Assembly (NCBI RefSeq): GCF_001931685.1
Contig: NZ_MOOY01000004.1
Span: 434,001-498,000 of the forward strand
Source: Pararhizobium arenae
GTDB lineage: Bacteria > Pseudomonadota > Alphaproteobacteria > Rhizobiales > Rhizobiaceae
DNA: 64,000 bases
Reading direction: 5' to 3'
The notes beneath the pieces were generated by a model. That model saw only the letters and a list, made by a program, of their open reading frames with translations, was not told the DNA's origin and did not search any database. The position numbers were made by a program, and so were the translations under genes. Shown here piece by piece: positions 54,768 through 62,701 of the stretch (position 1 is the stretch's first letter; the number at the start of each line of letters is the position of its first letter).

Positions 54768-55959
54768 TTGCCTTGAGATTTGCTGCTCTGACGCTTTCGG
54801 CAGCGCGCTCGATACGGGCCATGCCGTCGCGCGCCTCCTCAGCCGTCACGGTGAGCGGCGGCAGCAGGCGAATGACATTTTCGCCGGCCGGAACGGCCAG
54901 AAGCTGTTCTGCGCGGATCGCCTGCAGCAGTTCCGCCGAAGGCACCTTGGCCTTGAGGCCAAGCATCAGGCCATCGCCGCGAATGCTCTCGACAACGTCG
55001 GGGAAACGGTCGGCAATGGAAGCAAGCCCCTGACGGAAGACAAGCGCGACGTCACGCACATGCTCAAGGAAGCCGTCTGCGAGCACGACGTCGAGCACGG
55101 CATTGCCGACGGCCATGGCCAGCGGGTTGCCGCCATAGGTCGAGCCGTGGGTGCCGGCGATCATACCCGAGGCTGCCTCTGCCGTTGCAAGGCAGGCCCC
55201 AAGCGGGAAGCCGCCGCCGATGCCCTTGGCGACAGCCATGATATCCGGCGTGATGCCGGTCCATTCATGAGCAAAAAGCTTGCCGGTTCGACCGATGCCG
55301 CACTGGACTTCGTCGAAGATCAGCAACAGGCCGTATTCGTCGCAGAGTGCGCGAAGTTCTTCGAGGAACTCCTTCGGCACGACGCGAATACCGCCTTCGC
55401 CCTGGATCGGCTCGATCAGGATCGCAGCCGTCTCTTCCGAAATGGCGTTCTTCACGGCGGTCATGTCGCCGAACGGCACCTGATAAAAGCCGGGGGCCTT
55501 GGGGCCGAAGCCTTCAAGATACTTTTCCTGTCCGCCGGCGGCGATGGTCGCCAGTGTGCGGCCATGGAACGCGCCTTCGAAGGTGATGATGTGGAACTTC
55601 TCCGGGTGCCCCTTGGAGAACTGGTAACGCCGCGCCGTCTTGATTGCGCATTCGAGTGCTTCCGCACCCGAATTGGTGAAGAATACCTTGTCGGCAAAAG
55701 TGGCCTGCGTCAGCCGATCGGCAAGCTTCTCCTGGCCCGGAGCCTGATAAAGGTTCGAGACGTGCCAGACCTTTTCGGCCTGATCCTTCAGGGCCTGGAC
55801 CAGATGCGGATGGGCATGGCCCAGCGAATTGACGGCAACGCCGGCTGCGAAATCGAGATAACGTCGGCCATCCTCAGCAATCAGCCAGACGCCTTCCCCG
55901 CGCTCGAACCGCAAGGGTGCGCGCATGTAAGTGTCATAGAGCGGCTTGGCTTCGGCCAT
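54760..55959 (-). CDS. argD: Acetylornithine aminotransferase
   Basis: A 399-residue class III PLP aminotransferase that turns N-acetylglutamate semialdehyde into N-acetylornithine. Conserved parts: [55 protein letters not shown] and the PLP-binding Lys in [18 protein letters not shown]. It is the first gene of argD-argF on the minus strand, with a good promoter and a 5' hairpin (see next entries). Related enzymes also act on succinyl-diaminopimelate, which could link it to the dap genes. Confidence 0.96.
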   Translation of the reverse strand: MAEAKPLYDTYMRAPLRFERGEGVWLIAEDGRRYLDFAAGVAVNSLGHAHPHLVQALKDQAEKVWHVSNLYQAPGQEKLADRLTQATFADKVFFTNSGAEALECAIKTARRYQFSKGHPEKFHIITFEGAFHGRTLATIAAGGQEKYLEGFGPKAPGFYQVPFGDMTAVKNAISEETAAILIEPIQGEGGIRVVPKEFLEELRALCDEYGLLLIFDEVQCGIGRTGKLFAHEWTGITPDIMAVAKGIGGGFPLGACLATAEAASGMIAGTHGSTYGGNPLAMAVGNAVLDVVLADGFLEHVRDVALVFRQGLASIADRFPDVVESIRGDGLMLGLKAKVPSAELLQAIRAEQLLAVPAGENVIRLLPPLTVTAEEARDGMARIERAAESVRAANLKASA

Positions 55960-56034
55960 GGCGCGGTATCTCCTTTGATCGTCGGTGTCATCGACCCGCT
56001 ATCCTTGCCGGAACCGGGGTCGAGAAATTAAAAA

Positions 56035-56052
56035 TGCCGCCTCGCGGCGGCA
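56035..56052 (-). promoter_or_regulatory. 5' hairpin with U tract at the start of the argD transcript
   Basis: On the minus strand TGCCGCC-GCGA-GGCGGCA forms a perfect 7-bp stem (plus-strand 56035-56041 and 56046-56052) followed by TTTTTAATTTC. The predicted transcription start is at its first base, so the hairpin would be the very 5' end of the argD message. It has the shape of an early terminator or pause site, or of a 5' stabiliser. Confidence 0.6.
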
Positions 56053-56057
56053 GCCGC

Positions 56058-56086
56058 ACTATCAGCACTTCGCATTGCAATGTCAA
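56058..56086 (-). promoter_or_regulatory. Sigma-70-type promoter of argD
   Basis: On the minus strand TTGACA (56086-56081) and GATAGT (56063-56058) are separated by exactly 17 bp. The -35 is a perfect consensus. Transcription would begin near 56051-56052. Confidence 0.75.
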
Positions 56087-56202
56087 CAAAATGCCCGGAT
56101 TTTCGGGACTTTGAGAGCGTCTGCTGCCGCGCAATTTTTTCGGTCGCCGATACTTGCAAAAATGCCACGCCTCGGCAGCAAGTTGGGGAAAACTCAGAAA
56201 TC

Positions 56203-56350
56203 GATTCGCTCGGATTCCGGTGACTCTTGTCACGGAGTCACCCTGTCTCTACGTTAATAAGCAATTACTAGACGCATGCGGCGGAACTAGTCACCGAAAG
56301 TATTATCGCGTTTCAGCTTCGGCGCATGGCCGGGGCGTGGTGATGGATTC
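56203..56350 (+). promoter_or_regulatory. gcrA control region: GANTC cluster and CtrA-like box
   Basis: Four GANTC sites, the target of the cell-cycle methyltransferase CcrM, lie at 56203-56207, 56213-56217, 56222-56226 and 56235-56239, within 37 bp, and a fifth at 56346-56350 just before the gene. Between them TTAATAAGCAATTAC (56254-56268) is a near match to the CtrA box TTAA-N7-TTAA (one mismatch). This points to cell-cycle control of gcrA. Confidence 0.7.
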
Positions 56351-56383
56351 TGTCCATGCCGACGCTGGAATGGAGGCGAGAGC

Positions 56384-56920
56384 ATGAACTGGACAGACGA
56401 GCGCGTAGAAAAACTGAAGAAGTTGTGGTCCGAAGGCTTGAGCGCCAGCCAGATCGCCGCGCAGCTTGGGGGCGTAAGCCGAAACGCCGTGATCGGCAAG
56501 GTTCACCGGCTGTCGCTTCCGGGCCGCGCGAAGGCTGGCGGAACGGCGGCAACCCCGACCCGCGCCAAGCGTCCTGTCGCTGCTCCCCGTCCTGCCACGT
56601 ATTCTGCGGCCCGCGCCACCGTTGCGCCGACGCGGACAGTTTCCCGACCGGCCGGTTCTGCTGCGGTCAAGGAAGATATCGAACTGGACGTAATGGAAGA
56701 GCAAGAGGTTCGCAGCACCGGCGGCAACGTCGTCGTGCCCATGTCTCGACGCCTCGGCCTGACCCAGTTGACCGACCGCACCTGCAAGTGGCCGATCGGT
56801 GACCCGATGAAGGAAGAATTCCACTTCTGCGGCAACGATAGCCCGGATACGTCGCCCTACTGCACATTCCATGCAAAGCTGGCCTACCAGCCGTCTGCTG
56901 AGCGCCGTCGCGCTCGCTGA
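56384..56920 (+). CDS. gcrA: Cell-cycle transcription factor GcrA
   Basis: A 178-residue regulator that acts with sigma-70 RNA polymerase at promoters with methylated GANTC sites. The N-terminal DNA-binding domain MNWTDERVEKLKKLWSEGLS ... VSRNAVIGKVHRL is a classical GcrA start. The C-terminal sigma-binding domain has RTCKWPIGDP and FHFCGNDSPDTSPYCTFHAKLAY. Between them is a long Ala/Pro-rich linker, as in rhizobial GcrA. A terminator follows. See findings for its promoter. Confidence 0.96.
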   Translation: MNWTDERVEKLKKLWSEGLSASQIAAQLGGVSRNAVIGKVHRLSLPGRAKAGGTAATPTRAKRPVAAPRPATYSAARATVAPTRTVSRPAGSAAVKEDIELDVMEEQEVRSTGGNVVVPMSRRLGLTQLTDRTCKWPIGDPMKEEFHFCGNDSPDTSPYCTFHAKLAYQPSAERRRAR

Positions 56921-56938
56921 GGTCCCGACCCGTCAATT

Positions 56939-56976
56939 AAAAGCCGCCCTTCCTTTCGGTGAGGCGGCTTTTTTCT
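56939..56976 (+). terminator. Rho-independent terminator after gcrA
   Basis: AAAAGCCGCC pairs with GGCGGCTTTT around a loop of about 14 bases, followed by TTCTTTTC. It lies 18 bp after the gcrA stop and between convergent genes. Confidence 0.88.
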
Positions 56977-56978
56977 TT

Positions 56979-57437
56979 TCATGAGATCCTGACGAACCAC
57001 GGTTTCCAGAGCGTATCGGGCACGCCGCCCTGGCGATCGTAAAACCGCATGGCGGGCTCGTTTCCATCGAGCACCGTCCAGGCGACTTTGGATGCCCCGA
57101 TATCGCGTGCGTAGGCCGTCAGCCGATGGAACAGGGCTTCGCCGGCACCAATCCCTCTCGCCTCTTCCGCAACGAATAGCTCTTTCAGCACCACAACGGG
57201 TTTCAGATCGAAAGTCCATGGGATCTGGTAGTGGACTGCGATGCCGATCACTTTGCCGGCAAGCACGGCGACGAACACGCCGAAGCGGGGCGAGGGGCCA
57301 AGGCCGTGTTCTACAAGATCGGCCTCAGTAACCCGGAAATCGTCTATATAGCCTTCGAAAACCGCGAGGCCACGCATGAGGGCCAGGACGTCGCTGACAT
57401 CCTTCTGTTCAAAAGCCCGGATTTCCAGGTCACTCAT
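56979..57437 (-). CDS. GNAT-family N-acetyltransferase
   Basis: A 152-residue enzyme with the acetyl-CoA-binding pocket motif VVLKELFVAEEARGIGAGEALFH (positions about 83-105, R/Q-x-x-G-x-G/A). The start MSDLEIRAFEQKDVSDV is a typical GNAT beginning. The substrate is unknown. It follows the rhodanese gene by 9 bp on the same strand, so the two are probably one operon. Confidence 0.83.
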   Translation of the reverse strand: MSDLEIRAFEQKDVSDVLALMRGLAVFEGYIDDFRVTEADLVEHGLGPSPRFGVFVAVLAGKVIGIAVHYQIPWTFDLKPVVVLKELFVAEEARGIGAGEALFHRLTAYARDIGASKVAWTVLDGNEPAMRFYDRQGGVPDTLWKPWFVRIS

Positions 57438-57446
57438 TGCGATATC

Positions 57447-57884
57447 CTACTCTGCCGCCACAGGAAGGGCATTGATGTCGCCGGGCTCCGGTCCCTTGGC
57501 GAAAGGCAGGCCTTCGTCGGCCCAGCCGGTAATGCCGCCGATCATGATCTTAACAGGCCGGCCCAATCGCGCCAGCTTGAGAGCGGCCTGGTCGGCACCG
57601 TTGCAATGGGGGCCGGCGCAATAGACCACGAAGATCGTCTCCGTCGGCCAGGAGGCCAACCGCTCGGCGCTGATCTCGCGGTGCGGCAGGTGGAGAGCAC
57701 CGGGCACATGACGGCGGGCATAGGCTTCCGGGGAGCCGACGGAATGCAGGAGCACGAAATCCGGCTCGCCGGAGCGCAGAACGGCGGACACGTCGGCGCA
57801 ATCGGTTTCGACGGAAAGCCGTTGCAGGAAATGGGCGATGGCGATGTCCGCGGACGCCGGCGGGTAATCGGTGACGAAGCTCAT
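57447..57884 (-). CDS. Rhodanese-domain protein
   Basis: A 145-residue single-domain rhodanese with the active-site Cys in VVYCAGPHCNGADQAA (sulfur-carrying Cys about residue 97). The start MSFVTDYPPASADIAI follows AAGGAGACCATC. Such enzymes move sulfane sulfur; the acceptor is unknown. It is divergent from a GlxA-type regulator with which it may be co-regulated, and cotranscribed with a GNAT gene. Confidence 0.85.
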   Translation of the reverse strand: MSFVTDYPPASADIAIAHFLQRLSVETDCADVSAVLRSGEPDFVLLHSVGSPEAYARRHVPGALHLPHREISAERLASWPTETIFVVYCAGPHCNGADQAALKLARLGRPVKIMIGGITGWADEGLPFAKGPEPGDINALPVAAE

Positions 57885-57936
57885 GATGGTCTCCTTCAGT
57901 TGCTGTCGTCTCTTGGATATGCCGGTAAGAGTGGGA

Positions 57937-57964
57937 TTGGCAGATGGCAGGTTTGCCATATAGT
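57937..57964 (+). promoter_or_regulatory. Promoter of the GlxA-type regulator with internal palindrome
   Basis: TTGGCA (57937-57942) and TATAGT (57959-57964) are 16 bp apart. The spacer contains the perfect palindrome TGGCA-GGTT-TGCCA (57945-57958). The start codon (57974) lies only about 10 bp after the -10 box, so the message would be nearly leaderless. Confidence 0.65.
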
Positions 57965-57973
57965 GTGAAGATC

Positions 57974-58975
57974 ATGCCAGAATTGAACCGACATCCAAAA
58001 CCACGCAATCCTCTCGTCGTTGCAATTGCCTACGACGGGCTCTGCACCTTCGAATTCGGCGTTGCCGTCGAAGCCTTCGGGCTGCCGCGGCCGGAAATGG
58101 GGGACGACTGGTATCGCTTCGCCGTGGTCGGCATCGACGCCGGCGAAATGCGGGCGGCGGGTGGCGTGCGCATCGTTGCAGACGGCGGTCTCGATATGGT
58201 GGCGGAAGCCGGGACGATCATTGTTCCCGGCTGGCGCGGCATCGATGCCCCGGTTCCGGATGCGCTGTGCGAGGCCTTGGCTGCAGCCCATCGCCGCGGC
58301 GCGCGCATTCTGTCGATCTGCTCCGGCGTCTTCGTGCTTGCGGCGGCAGGCCTGCTTTCAGGACGGCGTGCCACGACCCACTGGCGCTATACCGATGCAC
58401 TGAAGCAGCGTTATCCGGATATCGACGTGCAGCCCGACGTTCTCTATGTCGACGAGGGAGCCGTGCTGACGTCGGCGGGAAGCGCTGCCGGCATCGATCT
58501 CTGCCTTCATCTCATTCGCCGTGACTACGGCATGGTGGCCGCCAACATGGTTGCAAGGCGTCTCGTCGTACCGCCCCACAGGGATGGCGGGCAGGCGCAA
58601 TACATCGAGCGTGCTGTGCCTCTGCCGCACGAAAGCGCCCGGCTCGGACCGCTTCTCGATCATATCCGGGAAAATCTCGGCGCCGATCACAGCGTTGCCC
58701 TGCTGGCAAGGATGTCGGGTATGAGCAGCCGCACGTTTCTACGGCGTTTCGAGGCCGCGACCGGTACGACGCCGGCGCGCTGGGTTTTGCTCGAACGCTT
58801 GACGCGGGCGCGCGACCTGCTCGAAAACTCCGCGATCCCGATCGACAGGATCGCCGAGATGGCAGGCTTCGGAGCTGCCGCAACGTTGCGCCACCATTTC
58901 AAGCGACAGTATGCGACGACGCCCGCAGCCTATCGCGAGACCTTCGCCGGTCCCGCGACGACCGGAGCTGGATGA
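57974..58975 (+). CDS. GlxA-family (DJ-1/PfpI plus AraC HTH) transcriptional regulator
   Basis: A 333-residue regulator (FtrA/GlxA type). The N-terminal class I glutamine-amidotransferase-like domain has NPLVVAIAYDGLCTFEF and the Cys in ILSICSGVFVLAAAGLLSG; the C-terminal AraC-type helix-turn-helix has SVALLARMSGMSSRTFLRRF and DRIAEMAGFGAAATLRHHFK. The start MPELNRHPKPRN fits the promoter placed just before it, whereas the upstream ATG at 57944 lies inside that promoter. It probably controls itself and the rhodanese gene. Confidence 0.9.
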   Translation: MPELNRHPKPRNPLVVAIAYDGLCTFEFGVAVEAFGLPRPEMGDDWYRFAVVGIDAGEMRAAGGVRIVADGGLDMVAEAGTIIVPGWRGIDAPVPDALCEALAAAHRRGARILSICSGVFVLAAAGLLSGRRATTHWRYTDALKQRYPDIDVQPDVLYVDEGAVLTSAGSAAGIDLCLHLIRRDYGMVAANMVARRLVVPPHRDGGQAQYIERAVPLPHESARLGPLLDHIRENLGADHSVALLARMSGMSSRTFLRRFEAATGTTPARWVLLERLTRARDLLENSAIPIDRIAEMAGFGAAATLRHHFKRQYATTPAAYRETFAGPATTGAG

Positions 58976-59659
58976 TCAGCTCTCCAGCGAGTATCCCGCG
59001 CCGCGAACGGTGCGGATAACATCCTGCATGTTTGAGAAGTTCAGCGCCTTGCGCAGCCGGCCGACATGGACGTCCACCGTGCGCTCGTCAACGTAGATAT
59101 CGTGGCCCCAGACCCCATCAAGCAGCTGCGAGCGGGAGAAGACCCGGCCTGGCGAGGCCATGAAAAATTCCAGTAGCCGGAACTCCGTCGGGCCGAGCCT
59201 CACTTCGCGGGTCTTGCGATGCACGCGGTGGGTTTCGCGATCAAGCTCGATATCGCCACACTTGAGCAGCGTGGACAGCACCTCCGGCTTGGCGCGACGC
59301 AGCATCGCCTTGACGCGGGCCATCAGTTCCGGGGTCGAGAAGGGTTTCACGACGTAATCGTCGGCGCCTGTGGAGAGGCCGCGAACACGCTCGCTTTCCT
59401 CGCCACGGGCCGTCAGCATGATGATCGGCAGGCGCTCGGTGTCAGCACGCTGGCGCAGGCGCCGGCAGAGTTCGATGCCGGAGACGCCGGGCAGCATCCA
59501 GTCGAGAATGAGCAGGTCCGGCAGACGCTCCTGCAGGCGGATCTCGGCTTCGTCGCCGCGATTGATGGTATCGACGTCAAAACCTTCGGCTTCCAGATTG
59601 TAGCGGAGAAGTACGCTGAGGGCTTCCTCATCTTCCACGACGGCAATTCTTGGCTGCAT
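58976..59659 (-). CDS. phoB: Phosphate regulon response regulator PhoB
   Basis: A 227-residue OmpR-family regulator. The receiver domain has phospho-acceptor Asp 53 (LLILDWMLPG), acidic EDEEA at 9-13 and the switch Thr/Lys in MLTARGEESE and VVKPFSTPELMARV. The winged-helix domain (about 130-225) ends VIRTVRGAGYSLES. The start MQPRIAVVEDEE has AAGGAGTTGATC upstream. PhoB-P activates genes with Pho boxes when phosphate is low. It is last in the leftward pstC-pstA-pstB-phoU-phoB order; PhoR is expected beyond the right edge. Confidence 0.96.
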   Translation of the reverse strand: MQPRIAVVEDEEALSVLLRYNLEAEGFDVDTINRGDEAEIRLQERLPDLLILDWMLPGVSGIELCRRLRQRADTERLPIIMLTARGEESERVRGLSTGADDYVVKPFSTPELMARVKAMLRRAKPEVLSTLLKCGDIELDRETHRVHRKTREVRLGPTEFRLLEFFMASPGRVFSRSQLLDGVWGHDIYVDERTVDVHVGRLRKALNFSNMQDVIRTVRGAGYSLES

Positions 59660-59695
59660 GATCAACTCCTTGGCGCTCGATAAAAGAAGAGCGCT

Positions 59696-59719
59696 CGCCG
59701 GATCCTTCGCGATCCGGCG
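59696..59719 (-). promoter_or_regulatory. Hairpin between phoU and phoB
   Basis: CGCCGGATC pairs with GATCCGGCG (within 59696-59719) around a six-base loop. On the minus strand a mixed T-rich stretch (CTCTTCTTTTATC) follows after eight bases. It lies between phoU and phoB and could reduce read-through into phoB. Confidence 0.45.
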
Positions 59720-59760
59720 TTCGATTGGTGCATTTCAAACATGGGGTTGCGTTACAGCGA

Positions 59761-60474
59761 TCAGCTGTTGATCGCACCCACGGTATTGGCGGTGTCGTCC
59801 TTGGGACGCTCGCCGACGGGGGCTGCGCCCGTTGCCATGTAGTAGATCGTTTCGGCGATGTTGGTCGCGTGATCGCCGATACGCTCGATGTTCTTCGCGC
59901 AGAACAGAAGATGCGTGCAGGGGGTGATGTTGCGCGGATCTTCCATCATGTACGTGAGCAGTTCGCGGAACAGCGAGGTGTAGATCGCATCGATCTCGCT
60001 GTCGCGCTCGCGGATGCTGTTGGCCTTTTCCGGCGAGCGGGAGGCGTAGACATCAAGCACTTCCTTGAGCTGCATCAATGCAAGCTCGGCCAGGTGCTCG
60101 AGACCACGGGCGAGCTGGCGGGGCAGGCTGGCGCTGGCAACCGCGATGACGCGCTTTGCCGTGTTCTTGCCGAGGTCGCCGACGCGTTCGAGATCGGCCG
60201 CGATGCGGATCGAGCCCATGATTTCGCGCAGGTCCGATGCCATCGGCTGGCGCTTGGCGATCGTCACGATCGCCTTTTCGCCGATCTGCTTTTCAGCCTC
60301 GTCGAGCACGACGTCGTCGGAGATGACCTTCTGGGCCAGAGACAGGTCGGCATTCACGAGCGCGCGCACGGAATCGGCCACCATCTGTTCGGCCAGGCCG
60401 CCCATTTCGGAGATCCGTCGCGACAGGTACTTCAGGTCCTCGTCGTAGACGGAAACAATATGTGTAGAGCTCAT
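59761..60474 (-). CDS. phoU: Phosphate transport regulator PhoU
   Basis: A 237-residue helical protein with two PhoU repeats (each a three-helix bundle holding metal-binding E-x-x-x-D sites, such as VLDEAEKQIGEKAIVTIAK and ERIGDHATNIAETIYYM). It curbs Pst transport and signals to PhoR. The start MSSTHIVSVYDEDLKYLSRR is normal. It follows pstB by 76 bp. Confidence 0.95.
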   Translation of the reverse strand: MSSTHIVSVYDEDLKYLSRRISEMGGLAEQMVADSVRALVNADLSLAQKVISDDVVLDEAEKQIGEKAIVTIAKRQPMASDLREIMGSIRIAADLERVGDLGKNTAKRVIAVASASLPRQLARGLEHLAELALMQLKEVLDVYASRSPEKANSIRERDSEIDAIYTSLFRELLTYMMEDPRNITPCTHLLFCAKNIERIGDHATNIAETIYYMATGAAPVGERPKDDTANTVGAINS

Positions 60475-60550
60475 CGTTGTTCCTTCGGATCACATTCAGG
60501 TTTCAAAGCAGGTGCCGCCTCCGGCGAAGGACGCGGCCAGCTACAATCAA

Positions 60551-61366
<816 letters not shown>

Positions 61367-61378
61367 GTTCTTACCTCA

Positions 61379-62701
61379 CTACCAGCGACGCTCAAAGCGA
61401 CGCCGCAACAGGATTGCGCCAAGGTTCATCAAGACGAGGAAGACCAGGAGGATCATGATCGCCCCCGATGTCCGTTCGACAAATGCACGTTCTGCTTCAT
61501 TGGCCCACATGTAGATCTGCACGGGCAGGGCAGTGGAGGGTTCCATCGGCGAACCCGGGTAGTCGACGACGAAGGCGACCATGCCGATCAAGAGCAAAGG
61601 TGCGGTTTCGCCGAGCGCGTGGGCAAGGCCGATGATGGTACCGGTCAGGACGCCCGGCATGGCGAGCGGCAGGACATGGTGGAAGATCGTCTGCATCTTC
61701 GAAGCGCCGAGGCCGAGGGCAGCCGATCGGATCGACGGCGGTACGGCCTTCAGCGCGGCGCGGGTCGCGATGATGATCGTCGGAAGCGTCATCAGCGTCA
61801 GCACCAGGCCGCCGACCAGGGCCGCAGAACGCGGCATTCCGGCGAAGTTGATGAAGACGGCGAGGCCGAGCAGACCGTAGACGATCGAGGGAACAGCCGC
61901 GAGGTTGTTGATGTTGACTTCGATCAGATCGGTCAGTTTGTTTTTCGGTGCGAACTCTTCGAGATAGATCGACGCGCAGACGCCGATGGGCAGGGAGAGA
62001 ACGAGCACGATCAGCATCATGTAGAGCGAGCCGACGGCAGCGACGCCGATACCGGCTGCCTCGGGACGGCTCGATGCGCCGAAGGTGAACAGGCCGGTGT
62101 TGAAGTTCTTGGTCATCGCACCGGTTTCGGTGAGCGTCTTCATCCAGCCAAGCTGTGTGTCCTTCACCTTGCGGTTGGCTTCGGCGACATTCAGATCGAT
62201 CTGGCCCTTGTTGGCGCTGTCGATATTGCCTTCCGCCAGAAGCGCAACGTTCTGGGTCGTGCCGATCACCGACTGGTTGTTCACGACGATGTCACGCAGC
62301 TGGGTGCGGGCGCTTGCCGAAACCATGTCGGTCGCCTGCTTGACGAGTGCACGGTTCGAAGGATCGATGTTCAGCGCCTTGATCAGGGCGTCGCGGACGA
62401 GAAGCGGATAGTTCGCCGTCATCAGCTTCGCCGGATTGTCGGCGCGTTCGTTCTTCGGGTCGATGACCTGTTCCGAAAACTCGATCGGAAGGGTGATCGT
62501 CGTTTGCAGGAACGCGGTGTAACCGTTGGAAATAACCGTCCAGAGCAGCACGAACAGGAAGAACAGGCCGGTCAGGATGGCTGCCATGCCGTAGGCGCGA
62601 AAGCGTCGTTCGGCACGGTAGCGTTTCTTGATGCCGATGTCGCGGCGGGCTTGTGCAGGACGGGTGAAGGTCGCAGGTGCGGAAGCGGTGATCTCGGTCA
62701 T
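61379..62701 (-). CDS. pstA: Phosphate ABC transporter permease PstA
   Basis: A 440-residue permease. After a helix near residue 40-65, an additional long periplasmic region (about 80-210) is present, as in the enlarged PstA of Rhizobiaceae, before the core helices and the EAA-type motif LGLGASKMQTIFHHVLPLAMP. The start MTEITASAPATFTRPAQ overlaps the pstC stop (ATGA). Function: phosphate import with PstC, PstB and PstS. Confidence 0.93.
   Translation of the reverse strand: MTEITASAPATFTRPAQARRDIGIKKRYRAERRFRAYGMAAILTGLFFLFVLLWTVISNGYTAFLQTTITLPIEFSEQVIDPKNERADNPAKLMTANYPLLVRDALIKALNIDPSNRALVKQATDMVSASARTQLRDIVVNNQSVIGTTQNVALLAEGNIDSANKGQIDLNVAEANRKVKDTQLGWMKTLTETGAMTKNFNTGLFTFGASSRPEAAGIGVAAVGSLYMMLIVLVLSLPIGVCASIYLEEFAPKNKLTDLIEVNINNLAAVPSIVYGLLGLAVFINFAGMPRSAALVGGLVLTLMTLPTIIIATRAALKAVPPSIRSAALGLGASKMQTIFHHVLPLAMPGVLTGTIIGLAHALGETAPLLLIGMVAFVVDYPGSPMEPSTALPVQIYMWANEAERAFVERTSGAIMILLVFLVLMNLGAILLRRRFERRW

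Larger units (their letters stand above)
55960..56383. promoter_or_regulatory. Divergent control region between argD and gcrA
   Basis: A 424-bp gap without a gene. Left part: argD promoter and hairpin. Right part: five GANTC sites and a CtrA-like box in front of gcrA, listed separately. The middle (56088-56200) holds only an AT-rich stretch, a second GGCATTTTT-like hairpin remnant and no open frame of note. Confidence 0.6.
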
